The translations under genes were made by a program, and so were the position numbers. This document shows positions 17,187 to 26,294 of a stretch of DNA of 64,000 bases, one piece after another (position 1 is the stretch's first letter; each line of letters opens with the position of its first letter). The stretch comes from Clostridia bacterium (lineage in GTDB: Bacteria; Bacillota; Clostridia; Monoglobales; Monoglobaceae): positions 114,058 to 178,057 of the forward strand of contig JAFQSM010000089.1 of the NCBI GenBank assembly GCA_017409575.1, in the 5' to 3' direction. The notes under the pieces are model-generated. The model did no database searches. It was not told the origin of the DNA and worked only from the letters and a program-made list of their open reading frames with translations.

Positions 17187-17238
17187 ATAAAAGGAAACAA
17201 TTTGACCTAAAAAGCGAAAACTGAAAGGAATAATCATT

Positions 17239-18975
17239 ATGAAGAAATTATTACTTGGAAACGAAGCGGTTGCCAGAGGTGCGTATGAAGCCGGAGTGAA
17301 TGTTGTCGCATCTTATCCGGGAACACCCAGTACCGAGATAACCGAAGCAATTGTAAAATTTGATGAAGTTTATGCCGAGTGGTCACCCAACGAGAAGGTT
17401 GCAGCAGAAGTTGCAATTGGTGCATCAATTGCAGGCGGCAGAGCTATGAGCTGTATGAAGCATGTTGGTCTTAATGTTATGGCAGACCCGGTATTTACAG
17501 TAAGCTACACAGGCGTAAACGGTGGTTTGGTATTTTGCGTGGCAGATGACCCGGGTATGCATTCGTCACAAAACGAGCAGGACTCGAGACATTATGCAAA
17601 GGCTGCGAAAATTATGATGCTTGAACCATCAGATTCGGCTGAATGTAAGGAATTTACAAAGACTGCGTTTGCTCTTTCGGAAAAATTTGATACACCGGCG
17701 TTTATTCGTCTTTCTACCAGGGTTTCACATTCGCAGAGTCTTGTAGAGCTTGAAGAAAGAGAAGATGTACCCGTAAAGAAATATGAAAAGAACATCAGTA
17801 AATATGTTATGATGCCTGCAATGGCAATCAAACGCCATGTGGTTGTTGAAGACAGAATAAAAGCCTTAACCGAATTTGCCGAAACAACAGAACTTAACAG
17901 GCTTGAAGAAAATAATTCTAAGATAGGTGTTATTTCTGCAGGTATAGCATATGCTTATGCCAAAGAGGCTCTTGGCGACAAGGCAGACTTTTTGAAGCTT
18001 GGTATGGTTTATCCTCTTCCCAAGCAGAAACTGATTGATTTTGTAGAAAGCCACGACAAGGTGTATGTAATCGAAGAACTTGACCCGATAATTGAAGACG
18101 AGTGCAAGGCACTTGGACTTGATGTTTTGGGCAAAGAACTGTTCTCGCTCCTTGGAGAATATACACCTACTATGATAAAGTCAGTCGTTCTTGGCGAAAA
18201 AGCGCCCGAAATTATTGAAATCGAGGACGAAATTCCTGTAAGACCTCCTGTTATGTGCGCAGGATGTCCCCACAGAGGTACATTTTATGTTCTTAAAAAA
18301 CTGGGTCTTGTGGTTTCGGGTGATATAGGTTGTTATACACTTGGAGCTGCCGCTCCGCTGCAGTCTGTTGACACAACAATCTGTATGGGTGCATCTGTAA
18401 GTGCAGCGCATGGTATGGCAAAAGCGCAAGGCAAAGAATTTAACAAGAAGTTAGTTTCGGTTATAGGTGATTCGACCTTTATGCACTCGGGTATAACAGG
18501 TCTTATTGATATTGTTTATAACAAAGGAAACAATACGGTTATTATTCTTGACAATTCGATTACCGGTATGACCGGACATCAGGATAACCCGACGACAGGA
18601 TACACAATCCGTGGCGAAGAGACCAAACAGGTTAATCTGATTGCACTTTGCAAAGCTTGCGGAATTGAACATGTGACTGTTTGTGACCCGTTTGATGTCA
18701 AAACATTTGAAAAAACAGTAAAGACCGAAGTGGAGCGTGAAGAACCATCGGTAATTATAGCACAAAGACCATGCGCGCTTCTTAAGTCTGTTAAATACAG
18801 CGGACACTGTACTGTGGGCGAAAACTGCAAAAACTGCAAAATGTGTATGAAGTTAGGTTGTCCTGCAATTTCGGTAAAGGACGACAAAGTTGTTATTGAC
18901 CAGACACAGTGTAATGGTTGCGGACTTTGCATCAACGTTTGTCCCTTTAAGGCAATAACAAAGGAGGAAAACTGA
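17239..18975 (+). CDS. iorA: indolepyruvate:ferredoxin oxidoreductase alpha subunit
   Basis: A 578-residue subunit. It links arylpyruvates (indole-, phenyl-, 4-hydroxyphenylpyruvate) and arylacetyl-CoA with ferredoxin and CO2, and the reaction is reversible. The N-terminal pyruvate-oxidoreductase-like domain begins GNEAVARGAYEAGV and holds SYPGTPSTEI. The TPP-binding domain has MCAGCPHRG (about 334-342), GDIGCYTLG and GDSTFMHSG. The C terminus (about 530-578) carries ferredoxin-type cysteines in CKNCKMCMKLGCP and CNGCGLCINVCPF for two [4Fe-4S] clusters. The first set, with CMKLGC, has the spacing seen in IorA proteins. It is followed one base later by iorB. Confidence 0.96.
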   Translation: MKKLLLGNEAVARGAYEAGVNVVASYPGTPSTEITEAIVKFDEVYAEWSPNEKVAAEVAIGASIAGGRAMSCMKHVGLNVMADPVFTVSYTGVNGGLVFCVADDPGMHSSQNEQDSRHYAKAAKIMMLEPSDSAECKEFTKTAFALSEKFDTPAFIRLSTRVSHSQSLVELEEREDVPVKKYEKNISKYVMMPAMAIKRHVVVEDRIKALTEFAETTELNRLEENNSKIGVISAGIAYAYAKEALGDKADFLKLGMVYPLPKQKLIDFVESHDKVYVIEELDPIIEDECKALGLDVLGKELFSLLGEYTPTMIKSVVLGEKAPEIIEIEDEIPVRPPVMCAGCPHRGTFYVLKKLGLVVSGDIGCYTLGAAAPLQSVDTTICMGASVSAAHGMAKAQGKEFNKKLVSVIGDSTFMHSGITGLIDIVYNKGNNTVIILDNSITGMTGHQDNPTTGYTIRGEETKQVNLIALCKACGIEHVTVCDPFDVKTFEKTVKTEVEREEPSVIIAQRPCALLKSVKYSGHCTVGENCKNCKMCMKLGCPAISVKDDKVVIDQTQCNGCGLCINVCPFKAITKEEN

Positions 18976-18976
18976 T

Positions 18977-19558
18977 ATGGCTAAGAATGATACTTCAAAA
19001 AATATTATGATTGTCGGTGTAGGTGGGCAGGGAACACTTCTTGCCAGCCGCATCCTTGGTAATGTTGCAATAGGTGAAGGTTATGATGTAAAGGTATCCG
19101 AAGTTCACGGTATGAGTCAGCGTGGCGGAAGCGTTGTTACATATGTGAAGTATGGCGAAAAAGTTTATTCACCAATTATTGATAAGGGTGGAGCGGATAT
19201 AATTCTTGCTTTTGAACTTCTGGAAGCAGAACGTTCGATTCCTTTTCTTAAAAAAGGTGGCAAGCTGATTGTCAATTCGCAAAAAATTGACCCTATGCCG
19301 GTAATTACCGGAGCGGCAGAATACCCTGCTGATATTGACAAAAAGCTTTCGGCAGTTGCTGATACAACTGTTGTAGATGCTCTTTCTGCGGCAAAGGAAG
19401 CAGGAAATATAAAGTCTGTAAACGTAGTTCTTATCGGTGTTTTGGCAAAAACCACAGAAATACCTTATGAAAAGTGGATAGAAGCACTCAAAACAACCGT
19501 TCCTGCAAAATTTCTTGATGTAAATCTTAAGGCTTTTGATATAGGGTACAATCTGTAA
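18977..19558 (+). CDS. iorB: indolepyruvate:ferredoxin oxidoreductase beta subunit
   Basis: A 193-residue partner of IorA, of the pyruvate ferredoxin oxidoreductase gamma-domain family. It starts with IMIVGVGGQGTLLASRILG (about residues 11-29), the usual glycine-rich opening, followed by SEVHGMSQRGGSVVTYV, the signature loop of this family. AAAGGAGG ends the iorA coding region and serves as its ribosome site. Together the two subunits form the minimal functional enzyme. There is no terminator before the subtilase gene 27 bp downstream. Confidence 0.96.
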   Translation: MAKNDTSKNIMIVGVGGQGTLLASRILGNVAIGEGYDVKVSEVHGMSQRGGSVVTYVKYGEKVYSPIIDKGGADIILAFELLEAERSIPFLKKGGKLIVNSQKIDPMPVITGAAEYPADIDKKLSAVADTTVVDALSAAKEAGNIKSVNVVLIGVLAKTTEIPYEKWIEALKTTVPAKFLDVNLKAFDIGYNL

Positions 19559-19585
19559 AAATATATAATCAAGAGGTGCTTGGGT

Positions 19586-22405
19586 ATGAAAAATAATTTA
19601 TTTCGCACAATTATTTCTTTGATTTTAACCTCTTTTTTGATATTCAGCAATGTGTTTGCATTTGAAATGGTTTCAAGAGGAACAGTTAAAACCAATTTTG
19701 ATGACGAAGTTGTCACTTTTATTGTAGAGCTTGAAAGTGACAGCGTTCTTAAACGTGCAAAAAATGCAGGCGTATCTGTTTTGTCAGAGGATATGGAGGA
19801 TTTCTTTGCCCGCACAGTTCAAAGCTCCCAGAAAGCTGCTGTAGCATGCGCAGAAGATGTGGTAGATTCGGCGGTAGAAGCAACATATACACACATTTTA
19901 AACGGCTTTTCCATAAAAGGTAAAAGAAGTATGATTGATGAGCTTAAGTCAATTGACAATGTAAAAAATGTGTATATTTCACAGCCCAGGTACAAAACCT
20001 GCGCAGATGAAAGCGGATTGACTTCCGACTCTTTTATGCAGCAATATACCGAGATAGGGCTTGATAAATTAAATTCTTCATATACCGGCAAGGGAATAGT
20101 CGTTGGAGTTGTTGATTCGGAACTTCAATGCGATCATACGGCATTTAAAACTGCACCTGAAGTTGAAAAATTGACAGAAGACAGTATTTCAGAAAAGCTT
20201 GAAACCCTTGATTTGATTGCAGAAGAAAAATATGGAGTTTTGTCTGCGTCTGATGTATACAAAAATGCAAAAATTCCATATGCTTTTGATTATGCAGGAG
20301 TAGATACGGATACAGAAACTGATGTAAAAAGCAGTTATCACGGAACGCATGTAAGTGGAATCATTGCAGGAAAAAGTGATGAGTTTTGCGGTGTTGCAAA
20401 GGATGCACAGATTGTTTTTATGAAGGCGAAGGCAGACAATTCCGCCTATTTTTATGACGAGCATATTATGAATGCCCTCGAGGATTTGGTAAAGCTTGAT
20501 GTAGATATAATAAATATGAGTCTTGGTGTAACGGCAGGACCTTCTGATTCGAACATAGTCAGCTATAACGAAATTTTTAGGGAAATAGAAGAAGTTGCAA
20601 AAATTCCTGTAATTGCTGCAGCAGGCAACGATGGCAGAATGGGATATAAGTTTGGGACAGGTGCACCCCTTGCTTCTCAACCGGACTATGGATTGGTTGC
20701 GGCACCGGCTTCGCTGCTGTATTCAACAGCAGTTGCATCACTGCAGCTGCCTTCATCATCGGGAACGGGTACCAAAATGGCAAAAAGTTCTGCATGGGGT
20801 GTAACACCTGATTTGCGACTGAAACCTGATGTTACTGCAGTAGGCGGAAATGTTGTTTCGGCAGCTTATAACAATGCTTATGAAACCAAGTCAGGAACAT
20901 CAATGGCTGCGGCACAGTATTCGGGTGCGATGGCGGTTATGCTGGAATATATCAACGATTCCAATCCATCTTTGCCGGCAAAAATAAAGCAGAGCCGTGC
21001 GCAACAATTACTTTGTTCTTCGGCAGTTCCGTTTGCGTCAAACGGCGTATATTCAAGTCCCAGGCAGCAAGGTGCAGGTGTTATAAACCTTGCAAAGGCA
21101 ACGAATACACCTGTTGTTCTTTATCAGACAAGTGATGAAAAGACCAAAATAGAACTTGGTGACAATTTGCAAAAAATGACAAATGTTACATTTTGTGCCG
21201 AAAACCTTGGGGACACAGAGGTAACATACAATTTAAGTGGTCATGTTCTGATTGATGATTATTATCGAAGCTCGGGCATAAATCTGGTTGGGAATACAAA
21301 GATTCTTCAAAATGCAAAGATTACTTTTGAAACAAGTACAATTACTATACAACCGCTTTCAAAAGGCACAATAAATGCGGTTTTGGATTTGAGTGCAGTT
21401 GATACTGATACCCTTGAAAATGTATTTGCAAATGGATTTTTTGTTGATGGGTTTATCACTTTGACCCCGCAAGATACTTCTTTTGCAACCTTATCAATCC
21501 CTTTTATGGGATTTTACGGAGACTGGACAAAAGCTCCCATTTTCAGCCCAAACAACATATATGATTGGGAAATTGGTACCGAAATCTATTCGTCTGAAAA
21601 CGGACTGCTTGGTCAGGTGAATTCTGATTTGGTTCTTTTGGGTGCAGTTAAAAATGCTGATCAAAGTACGATAGTGTTCTACTCAACAAATTCTGATATG
21701 ACCGGACTATCGCTGCATTTTGACAATAAAAGAAACATTACGGATGCAAAAGCTGTTGTCAAAAACTCAAAAGGCGAAGTGGTCAAAACTATTTTTGAAA
21801 GAAACTATCTGCCCAAAGCAAGTAATATGGACGCGTTTTATGAGCGTAATTTTACGATGACAAACTCTTCTTCAGGTGTTGTTTCTCCCTTAGAGGATGG
21901 AATGTATACTGTTGAGGTAGATGGCAGAGTGGATTATCCGGGGACAAGTGTAAAAAAGCTTTTGAGTTTTGATATTTGTATGGATACGGTTTACCCCCAA
22001 ATTGAAGATGCGTATTATGCACAAAAAGAGTCCGGTGATAAATATATTTATATAAAAACAAGTGACAACAACAACTTTTCAAATCACAAGCTTTTGTATT
22101 GCGGAGAGGAATGCTCGCCTGCTGCCGACCAGACAGTTGATGGATACACTGCGTATAACGTCAACAACACAAATCTTACTGATTATTCAGTAAAAGTGAC
22201 TGACCCGGCGTACAACACAATTAACCTTCCTGTTTTAAAAGGAACAACCTATGTTGCGACTTACAATGGAGAGATGCTTAAAAAGGTGGACATGGAGGAT
22301 GCTTGGGTTGTGGGCAGGGTTCTTCTCAACAAACCGACAATTTTGCCGGAAAACCAAAAATATTTTGTATGGGATGAAAATCTTGCTCCAATGCTGGAAA
22401 GATAA
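19586..22405 (+). CDS. secreted subtilisin-like serine protease (S8 family)
   Basis: A 939-residue protein with signal peptide (about 1-25, cut after VFA) and an I9-like propeptide (about 35-135). The catalytic domain has Asp177 (VGVVDSE), His252 (YHGTHVSG), Asn348 (AAAGND) and Ser439 (SGTSMAA), counted from ATG 19586. That start has GAGGTG upstream. A long C-terminal region (about 490-939) looks like Fn3-type beta domains as in lactocepin and C5a-peptidase relatives. No LPxTG anchor is visible. The gene follows iorB by 27 bp with no terminator, so it may share the tyrosine T-box transcript. It would then supply peptides under tyrosine shortage (inference). Confidence 0.93.
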   Translation: MKNNLFRTIISLILTSFLIFSNVFAFEMVSRGTVKTNFDDEVVTFIVELESDSVLKRAKNAGVSVLSEDMEDFFARTVQSSQKAAVACAEDVVDSAVEATYTHILNGFSIKGKRSMIDELKSIDNVKNVYISQPRYKTCADESGLTSDSFMQQYTEIGLDKLNSSYTGKGIVVGVVDSELQCDHTAFKTAPEVEKLTEDSISEKLETLDLIAEEKYGVLSASDVYKNAKIPYAFDYAGVDTDTETDVKSSYHGTHVSGIIAGKSDEFCGVAKDAQIVFMKAKADNSAYFYDEHIMNALEDLVKLDVDIINMSLGVTAGPSDSNIVSYNEIFREIEEVAKIPVIAAAGNDGRMGYKFGTGAPLASQPDYGLVAAPASLLYSTAVASLQLPSSSGTGTKMAKSSAWGVTPDLRLKPDVTAVGGNVVSAAYNNAYETKSGTSMAAAQYSGAMAVMLEYINDSNPSLPAKIKQSRAQQLLCSSAVPFASNGVYSSPRQQGAGVINLAKATNTPVVLYQTSDEKTKIELGDNLQKMTNVTFCAENLGDTEVTYNLSGHVLIDDYYRSSGINLVGNTKILQNAKITFETSTITIQPLSKGTINAVLDLSAVDTDTLENVFANGFFVDGFITLTPQDTSFATLSIPFMGFYGDWTKAPIFSPNNIYDWEIGTEIYSSENGLLGQVNSDLVLLGAVKNADQSTIVFYSTNSDMTGLSLHFDNKRNITDAKAVVKNSKGEVVKTIFERNYLPKASNMDAFYERNFTMTNSSSGVVSPLEDGMYTVEVDGRVDYPGTSVKKLLSFDICMDTVYPQIEDAYYAQKESGDKYIYIKTSDNNNFSNHKLLYCGEECSPAADQTVDGYTAYNVNNTNLTDYSVKVTDPAYNTINLPVLKGTTYVATYNGEMLKKVDMEDAWVVGRVLLNKPTILPENQKYFVWDENLAPMLER

Positions 22406-22440
22406 CCAAAGGCTGCGAATTTATCGCAGCCTTTATTGTG
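22406..22440 (+). terminator. terminator after the subtilase gene
   Basis: AAAGGCTGCGA and TCGCAGCCTTT form a stem with an AT loop followed by ATTGTG. It ends the tyrosine T-box operon. Confidence 0.85.
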
Positions 22441-22488
22441 TTTAAATTTACCTTTGCGTGTTAATAATAAATGCGGAGGTGTTTTTGT

Positions 22489-22653
22489 ATGAAAATTACA
22501 AGATTTATAAACGGGCAGAAGATTAACAAACCCCTTGGCACGGATACTGTAATCAAAAATGAGATAATTTCAACGACAATTGATGCGGTAAACAGACGGC
22601 TTAAAGAAACTGCAAATTCCGGAAGTAAAACCGGCAGGGCTCAGACAGTATGA
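22489..22653 (+). CDS. small basic protein coupled to the recombinase gene
   Basis: A 54-residue protein starting at ATG 22489, seven bases after GGAGGTG. Its stop overlaps the recombinase start as ATGA, so translation is probably coupled. It has about ten Lys or Arg against four acidic residues. The sequence starts MKITRFINGQKINKPLG and no domain is recognised. Because it is basic, small and coupled to a large serine recombinase, a directionality factor or other accessory role is possible, but this is only inferred from position. Confidence 0.7.
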   Translation: MKITRFINGQKINKPLGTDTVIKNEIISTTIDAVNRRLKETANSGSKTGRAQTV

Positions 22654-24008
22654 AAAAGATTTCGGCAATATATATAAGAGTCTCAACGGATGCACAGCGC
22701 GAAGAAGGATATTCAATCGAAGCACAAAAGGAGATGCTTACCGCATACTGCATTTCCAAAGGTATAAAAGATTATGATTATTATATTGATGGCGGTTACA
22801 GCGGAAGCAATATCCAAAGACCCGAGCTTGAGCGACTGATTGCTGATATAAAAGAAAACAAAATCAATTGTGTTTTGGTATACAAGCTTGACAGACTTTC
22901 GCGAAGTCAAAAAGATACGCTGTTTCTTATTGAGGATATTTTCAATCCTCACAATGTGGATTTTGTTTCGCTTAATGAAAGTATGGATACATCAACTCCT
23001 CTTGGAAGACTTATGCTTGGGATACTTTCGGCATTTGCACAGCTTGAACGCGAAAACATCCGCGAAAGAACAAGTATGGGGATGAAAGAACGCATAAAAA
23101 ACGGATTTTGGATGGGTGGCGGAAAGGTCCCGTTTGGATATGATTATGATGCCGAAAACGGAATTCTGGTTCCAAACAAAGATGCTGAAACGGTCAAAAA
23201 AGTATACGATTTATATTTAAGCGGATATTCGACAAATGCAATTGCACGTATACTCAACCTTAAATATGAAAGGCTGGCAAGACAAATTTTAACCCGCAAA
23301 ACCAATGCGGGTTTTATTGTTTACAAGGGTGAAGAGTTTAAGGGCAGACACACGCCGATTATATCACTCGAGACGTATGAAAAAGCAATGCGCTTGATGG
23401 AGGCACGCTCAAATCACAGGGTAACGGATGCCGGGTATCTTTTGACAGGACTTGTAAAATGCGGATACTGCGGGGCCAAAATGAGATACCAAAGATGGGG
23501 TAAAAAAGGATTCAAACTTGTTTGCTATTCAAAGGACAAAAGCAAACCCCATATGGTAAAAGATCCGGATTGTCCAAGCAGTGGGCTTTGGGCAAGCGAA
23601 ATAGAGGGAGTGGTTCTTGATGACTTGTTTTCGATTGGATTTGAAAGCAAAGAACAAAATTCAAATGACGAAAAAAACATATTGGAGATATTGAAAGATA
23701 ACGAGAAAAAGCTTAATGAAAAACTCAAAAGGTTATATCTGCTTTATGCAGAGGATGATAATGATGCACTGCTTGAGACGATCAGCGATGTGAAGTCAAA
23801 TTTGAAGCAAGCGAGAGAACAGATCAAAAAGGAAGAAAAGGAAAGAGCGATAAGCAAAAGAAATACAGATATCAAACAAAGACTTGAGACACTTCCTGAG
23901 GCCTGGGAATATATGACCTTGCAGGAAAAACGAAGAATAATAGAAGATTGCGTTTCGGAAATTACGGCAACAGACAATGATGTAAAAATTTATTATAAGT
24001 TTATGTAG
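22650..24008 (+). CDS. large serine site-specific recombinase
   Basis: A 452-residue recombinase of the SpoIVCA/phage integrase type. The N-terminal resolvase domain holds YIRVST with catalytic Ser12 and Arg10, then YSIEAQ and KLDRLSRS. A recombinase domain follows (about 160-260), then a zinc ribbon with CGYCG and a later Cys pair (about 270-310), and a coiled-coil rich tail (about 340-400). It cuts and joins DNA at short att sites. The gene is convergent with, and ends about 20 bp from, the break in sigG. That is the arrangement of spoIVCA beside the first half of sigK in Bacillus subtilis. No other phage genes are seen around it. Confidence 0.95.
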   Translation: MKKISAIYIRVSTDAQREEGYSIEAQKEMLTAYCISKGIKDYDYYIDGGYSGSNIQRPELERLIADIKENKINCVLVYKLDRLSRSQKDTLFLIEDIFNPHNVDFVSLNESMDTSTPLGRLMLGILSAFAQLERENIRERTSMGMKERIKNGFWMGGGKVPFGYDYDAENGILVPNKDAETVKKVYDLYLSGYSTNAIARILNLKYERLARQILTRKTNAGFIVYKGEEFKGRHTPIISLETYEKAMRLMEARSNHRVTDAGYLLTGLVKCGYCGAKMRYQRWGKKGFKLVCYSKDKSKPHMVKDPDCPSSGLWASEIEGVVLDDLFSIGFESKEQNSNDEKNILEILKDNEKKLNEKLKRLYLLYAEDDNDALLETISDVKSNLKQAREQIKKEEKERAISKRNTDIKQRLETLPEAWEYMTLQEKRRIIEDCVSEITATDNDVKIYYKFM

Positions 24009-24013
24009 TTTTT

Positions 24014-24316
24014 TCACCAAAGGACATTCATCGGCACGGCGTATGTCGAAAATTTTACACCATGCGAGGTGTCAAAATTATCCAGGGCTTTGATAAGGCC
24101 TATGCATCCTACCTGGAACAAATCATCAATATTTTCGTTTCGTTTTGAGAATTTTTGCAAAACACTCAGCACAAGTCTGAGGTTCCCGCAAATGAATTCC
24201 TGCCTTGCTTTGGTATCACCTTTTTGTATCCGCTTAAAAAGTTCCTGTTTTTCATTCTCGCTAAGCACAGGAAGCTTTGAGGTATTTACTCCGCATATAT
24301 CAACCTTGTTTATCAA
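24014..24316 (-). pseudogene. sigG: sigG, N-terminal part of the forespore sigma factor, interrupted
   Basis: The frame encodes the start of SigG: INKVDICGVNTSKLPVL, NGNLRLVLS-like GNLRLVLS, DDLFQVGCIGL, and KFSTYAVPM. Intact SigG is about 255 residues and continues IIGEIRR. Here the homology stops at that Met (24029-24031) and four foreign codons and a stop follow. The new sequence is the end of the recombinase gene read backwards, so this is a break, not a frameshift. No second half was found in the window on either strand. The start is taken as TTG 24316, nine bases after GAGGGG, which aligns with known SigG starts. Either an intervening element or a lost gene. Confidence 0.85.
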
Positions 24317-24445
24317 AAAATTCAACCCCTCTCAAGATTTTCCTAAAAACATTATCTCACAAACATCAAAAACATATACCGAAAAATTTTGCAATCATAT
24401 GCTTAAAGTGTTTGGCATAAGTAAGTAAAAAAAGGGGGAAGATTT

Positions 24446-24685
24446 GTGATTTGCAGTATAAACGAGCTTAAGACAAAAGAGGTCATAAATGTGTCAGACG
24501 GTGCACGCCTTGGTTTTGTTTCGGATGTGGAAATTGATTTGAAGGATGGGCGGCTGACTGCTATTGTTGTTCCGGGTGCTTACAGACTTATGGGGTTTTT
24601 GGGAAGAGACGAAGATATAGTAATAAAATGGGAAAATATAAAAAAAATAGGCGATGATATTATAATTATTGACAAAATAAACTAA
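24446..24685 (+). CDS. ymxH: YmxH/YlmC family PRC-barrel sporulation protein
   Basis: A 79-residue PRC-barrel protein, with the family pattern ELKTKEVINVSDGARLGFVSDVEID and WENIKKIGDDIIII at the end. The family is common in spore formers and is often called a sporulation protein, with an unknown molecular role. AAAGGGGG precedes the GTG/ATG region; the start is likely GTG or the ATG at 24446. It lies divergent from the sigG fragment. In many Clostridia ymxH is close to sigG or sigE, so this is probably the original sigG neighbourhood. Confidence 0.85.
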   Translation: MICSINELKTKEVINVSDGARLGFVSDVEIDLKDGRLTAIVVPGAYRLMGFLGRDEDIVIKWENIKKIGDDIIIIDKIN

Positions 24686-24721
24686 AAATTATCTAAAATT
24701 TACTTTATTTTCTTAATTAGC

Positions 24722-24750
24722 TTGCAAAATATCGGCCAAAATGTTATAAT
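24722..24750 (+). promoter_or_regulatory. pncB promoter
   Basis: TTGCAA at 24722-24727 and TATAAT at 24745-24750 with a 17 bp spacer. Confidence 0.85.
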
Positions 24751-24801
24751 ACTCAGTAAGTGTGTTTTATTTATACCAAAATGAAAAGGCTGTGTAAAAT
24801 T

Positions 24802-26229
24802 ATGAATCATACACTTTTGACGGATTTTTATGAAATAACTATGGCAAATGGTTATTTTAAAAACAATATGCACAATCAGATTGCATATTTTGATATGTTT
24901 TTCCGCAAAATTCCTGACAATGCCGGTTTTGCCATAATGGCAGGTGTTGAACAGGTAATTGATTATATAAAGGACCTTAAGTTTGAAGATGATGATATAG
25001 AATTTCTTCGTGCTAAAGGTATTTTTGATGAAGCCTTTTTGGAGTATCTTAAAAATTTTAAATTTGAATGTGACATATGGGCAATTCCTGAGGGAACACC
25101 CATTTTCCCAAATGAACCTATTCTTACGGTGAGAGGTCCTCTTATTCAGGCACAGTTTATTGAGACTATGATTTTGCTCACAATAAATCATCAAAGCCTG
25201 ATTGCAACAAAATGCAACCGCATTGTACGCGCGGCAGAAGGCAGACCCGTTATGGAATTTGGTTCGCGTCGTGCTCAGGGCACAGGTGGTGCAATACTTG
25301 GTGCCCGTGCAGCATTTATAGGTGGGGCAACAGGTACAGCTTGTACGGTGACTGACAAGCTTTATGGTGTGCCGGCACTTGGTACAATGGCGCACAGCTG
25401 GATTCAGTCATTTGACAGCGAATACGAAGCTTTTCGCGCATATGCCCTTGCATATCCCGAAAACTGCACTCTTTTGGTCGACACATACAACGTTCTTAAA
25501 TCGGGTGTGCCAAATGCAATCCGTGTTTTTGATGAGGTGTTGAAACCGCTTGGCGTCAGACCAAAGGGTGTCCGCATTGACAGTGGCGATATCACCTATC
25601 TTACCAAACAGACACGAAAAATGCTGGATGCAGCAGGGTACGAAGATGTCGGCATTGTTGCGTCAAATTCACTTGATGAACATATAATCCGTGATATTTT
25701 GCGGCAAGGTGCGTGTATTGATTCGTTTGGCGTGGGAGAAAGACTGATTACCTCAAAATCCGAGCCTGTGTTTGGTGGGGTTTATAAACTTGTGGCAGTC
25801 GAAAAGGATAATCAGATAATACCCAAAATTAAAATAAGCGAAAATGTTGCCAAAATAACCAACCCTTGTTTTAAAAAGGTCTACAGATTATTTTCAAAAG
25901 ATTCGGGTATGGCTATTGCAGATGTGATTACCCTAAACGATGAAGTTATTGACGAAAGTGTTCCTTACGAACTTTTTGACCCCGAACATACATGGAAACG
26001 CAAAACGGTAACTGACTTCGAAGCGGTGGAGCTGCTTGTCCCGATTTTTGAAAAAGGGCAATGCGTATATAAGGCACCGGACCTTAAACAAATAAGAGAA
26101 TATTGTCAGACTCAGGTTGCAAAAATCTGGGACGAAGTGAAGCGTTTTGAAAATCCTCATGAATATTATGTGGATTTGTCAAAAAAACTGTGGGACATAA
26201 AATACAATTTATTGTCCGAACATAAATAG
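24802..26229 (+). CDS. pncB: nicotinate phosphoribosyltransferase
   Basis: A 475-residue enzyme of NAD salvage that joins nicotinate and PRPP with ATP to give nicotinate mononucleotide. The start is set at MNHTLLTDFYEITMANGYF (ATG 24802), which matches the usual N terminus; an in-frame ATG at 24781 is possible. Motifs include EFGSRRAQG (about 153-161), TMAHSW with the phosphorylated-His region (about 195-200), GVRIDSGDI and SNSLDE. The next gene encodes a PRPP synthase, so its second substrate is made by its neighbour. Confidence 0.95.
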   Translation: MNHTLLTDFYEITMANGYFKNNMHNQIAYFDMFFRKIPDNAGFAIMAGVEQVIDYIKDLKFEDDDIEFLRAKGIFDEAFLEYLKNFKFECDIWAIPEGTPIFPNEPILTVRGPLIQAQFIETMILLTINHQSLIATKCNRIVRAAEGRPVMEFGSRRAQGTGGAILGARAAFIGGATGTACTVTDKLYGVPALGTMAHSWIQSFDSEYEAFRAYALAYPENCTLLVDTYNVLKSGVPNAIRVFDEVLKPLGVRPKGVRIDSGDITYLTKQTRKMLDAAGYEDVGIVASNSLDEHIIRDILRQGACIDSFGVGERLITSKSEPVFGGVYKLVAVEKDNQIIPKIKISENVAKITNPCFKKVYRLFSKDSGMAIADVITLNDEVIDESVPYELFDPEHTWKRKTVTDFEAVELLVPIFEKGQCVYKAPDLKQIREYCQTQVAKIWDEVKRFENPHEYYVDLSKKLWDIKYNLLSEHK

Positions 26230-26294
26230 TTGAAATCACCTTTCTTTTTCGAGAAAGGGTTAAAAATTATATAATCATTCAAAGGAGAAATTAT

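Noticed and set aside
24014..24316. sigG fragment as a frameshift or sequencing error
   Set aside because: The sequence beyond the break, read in all minus frames, is the end of the recombinase gene and holds no SigG continuation such as GEIRR.
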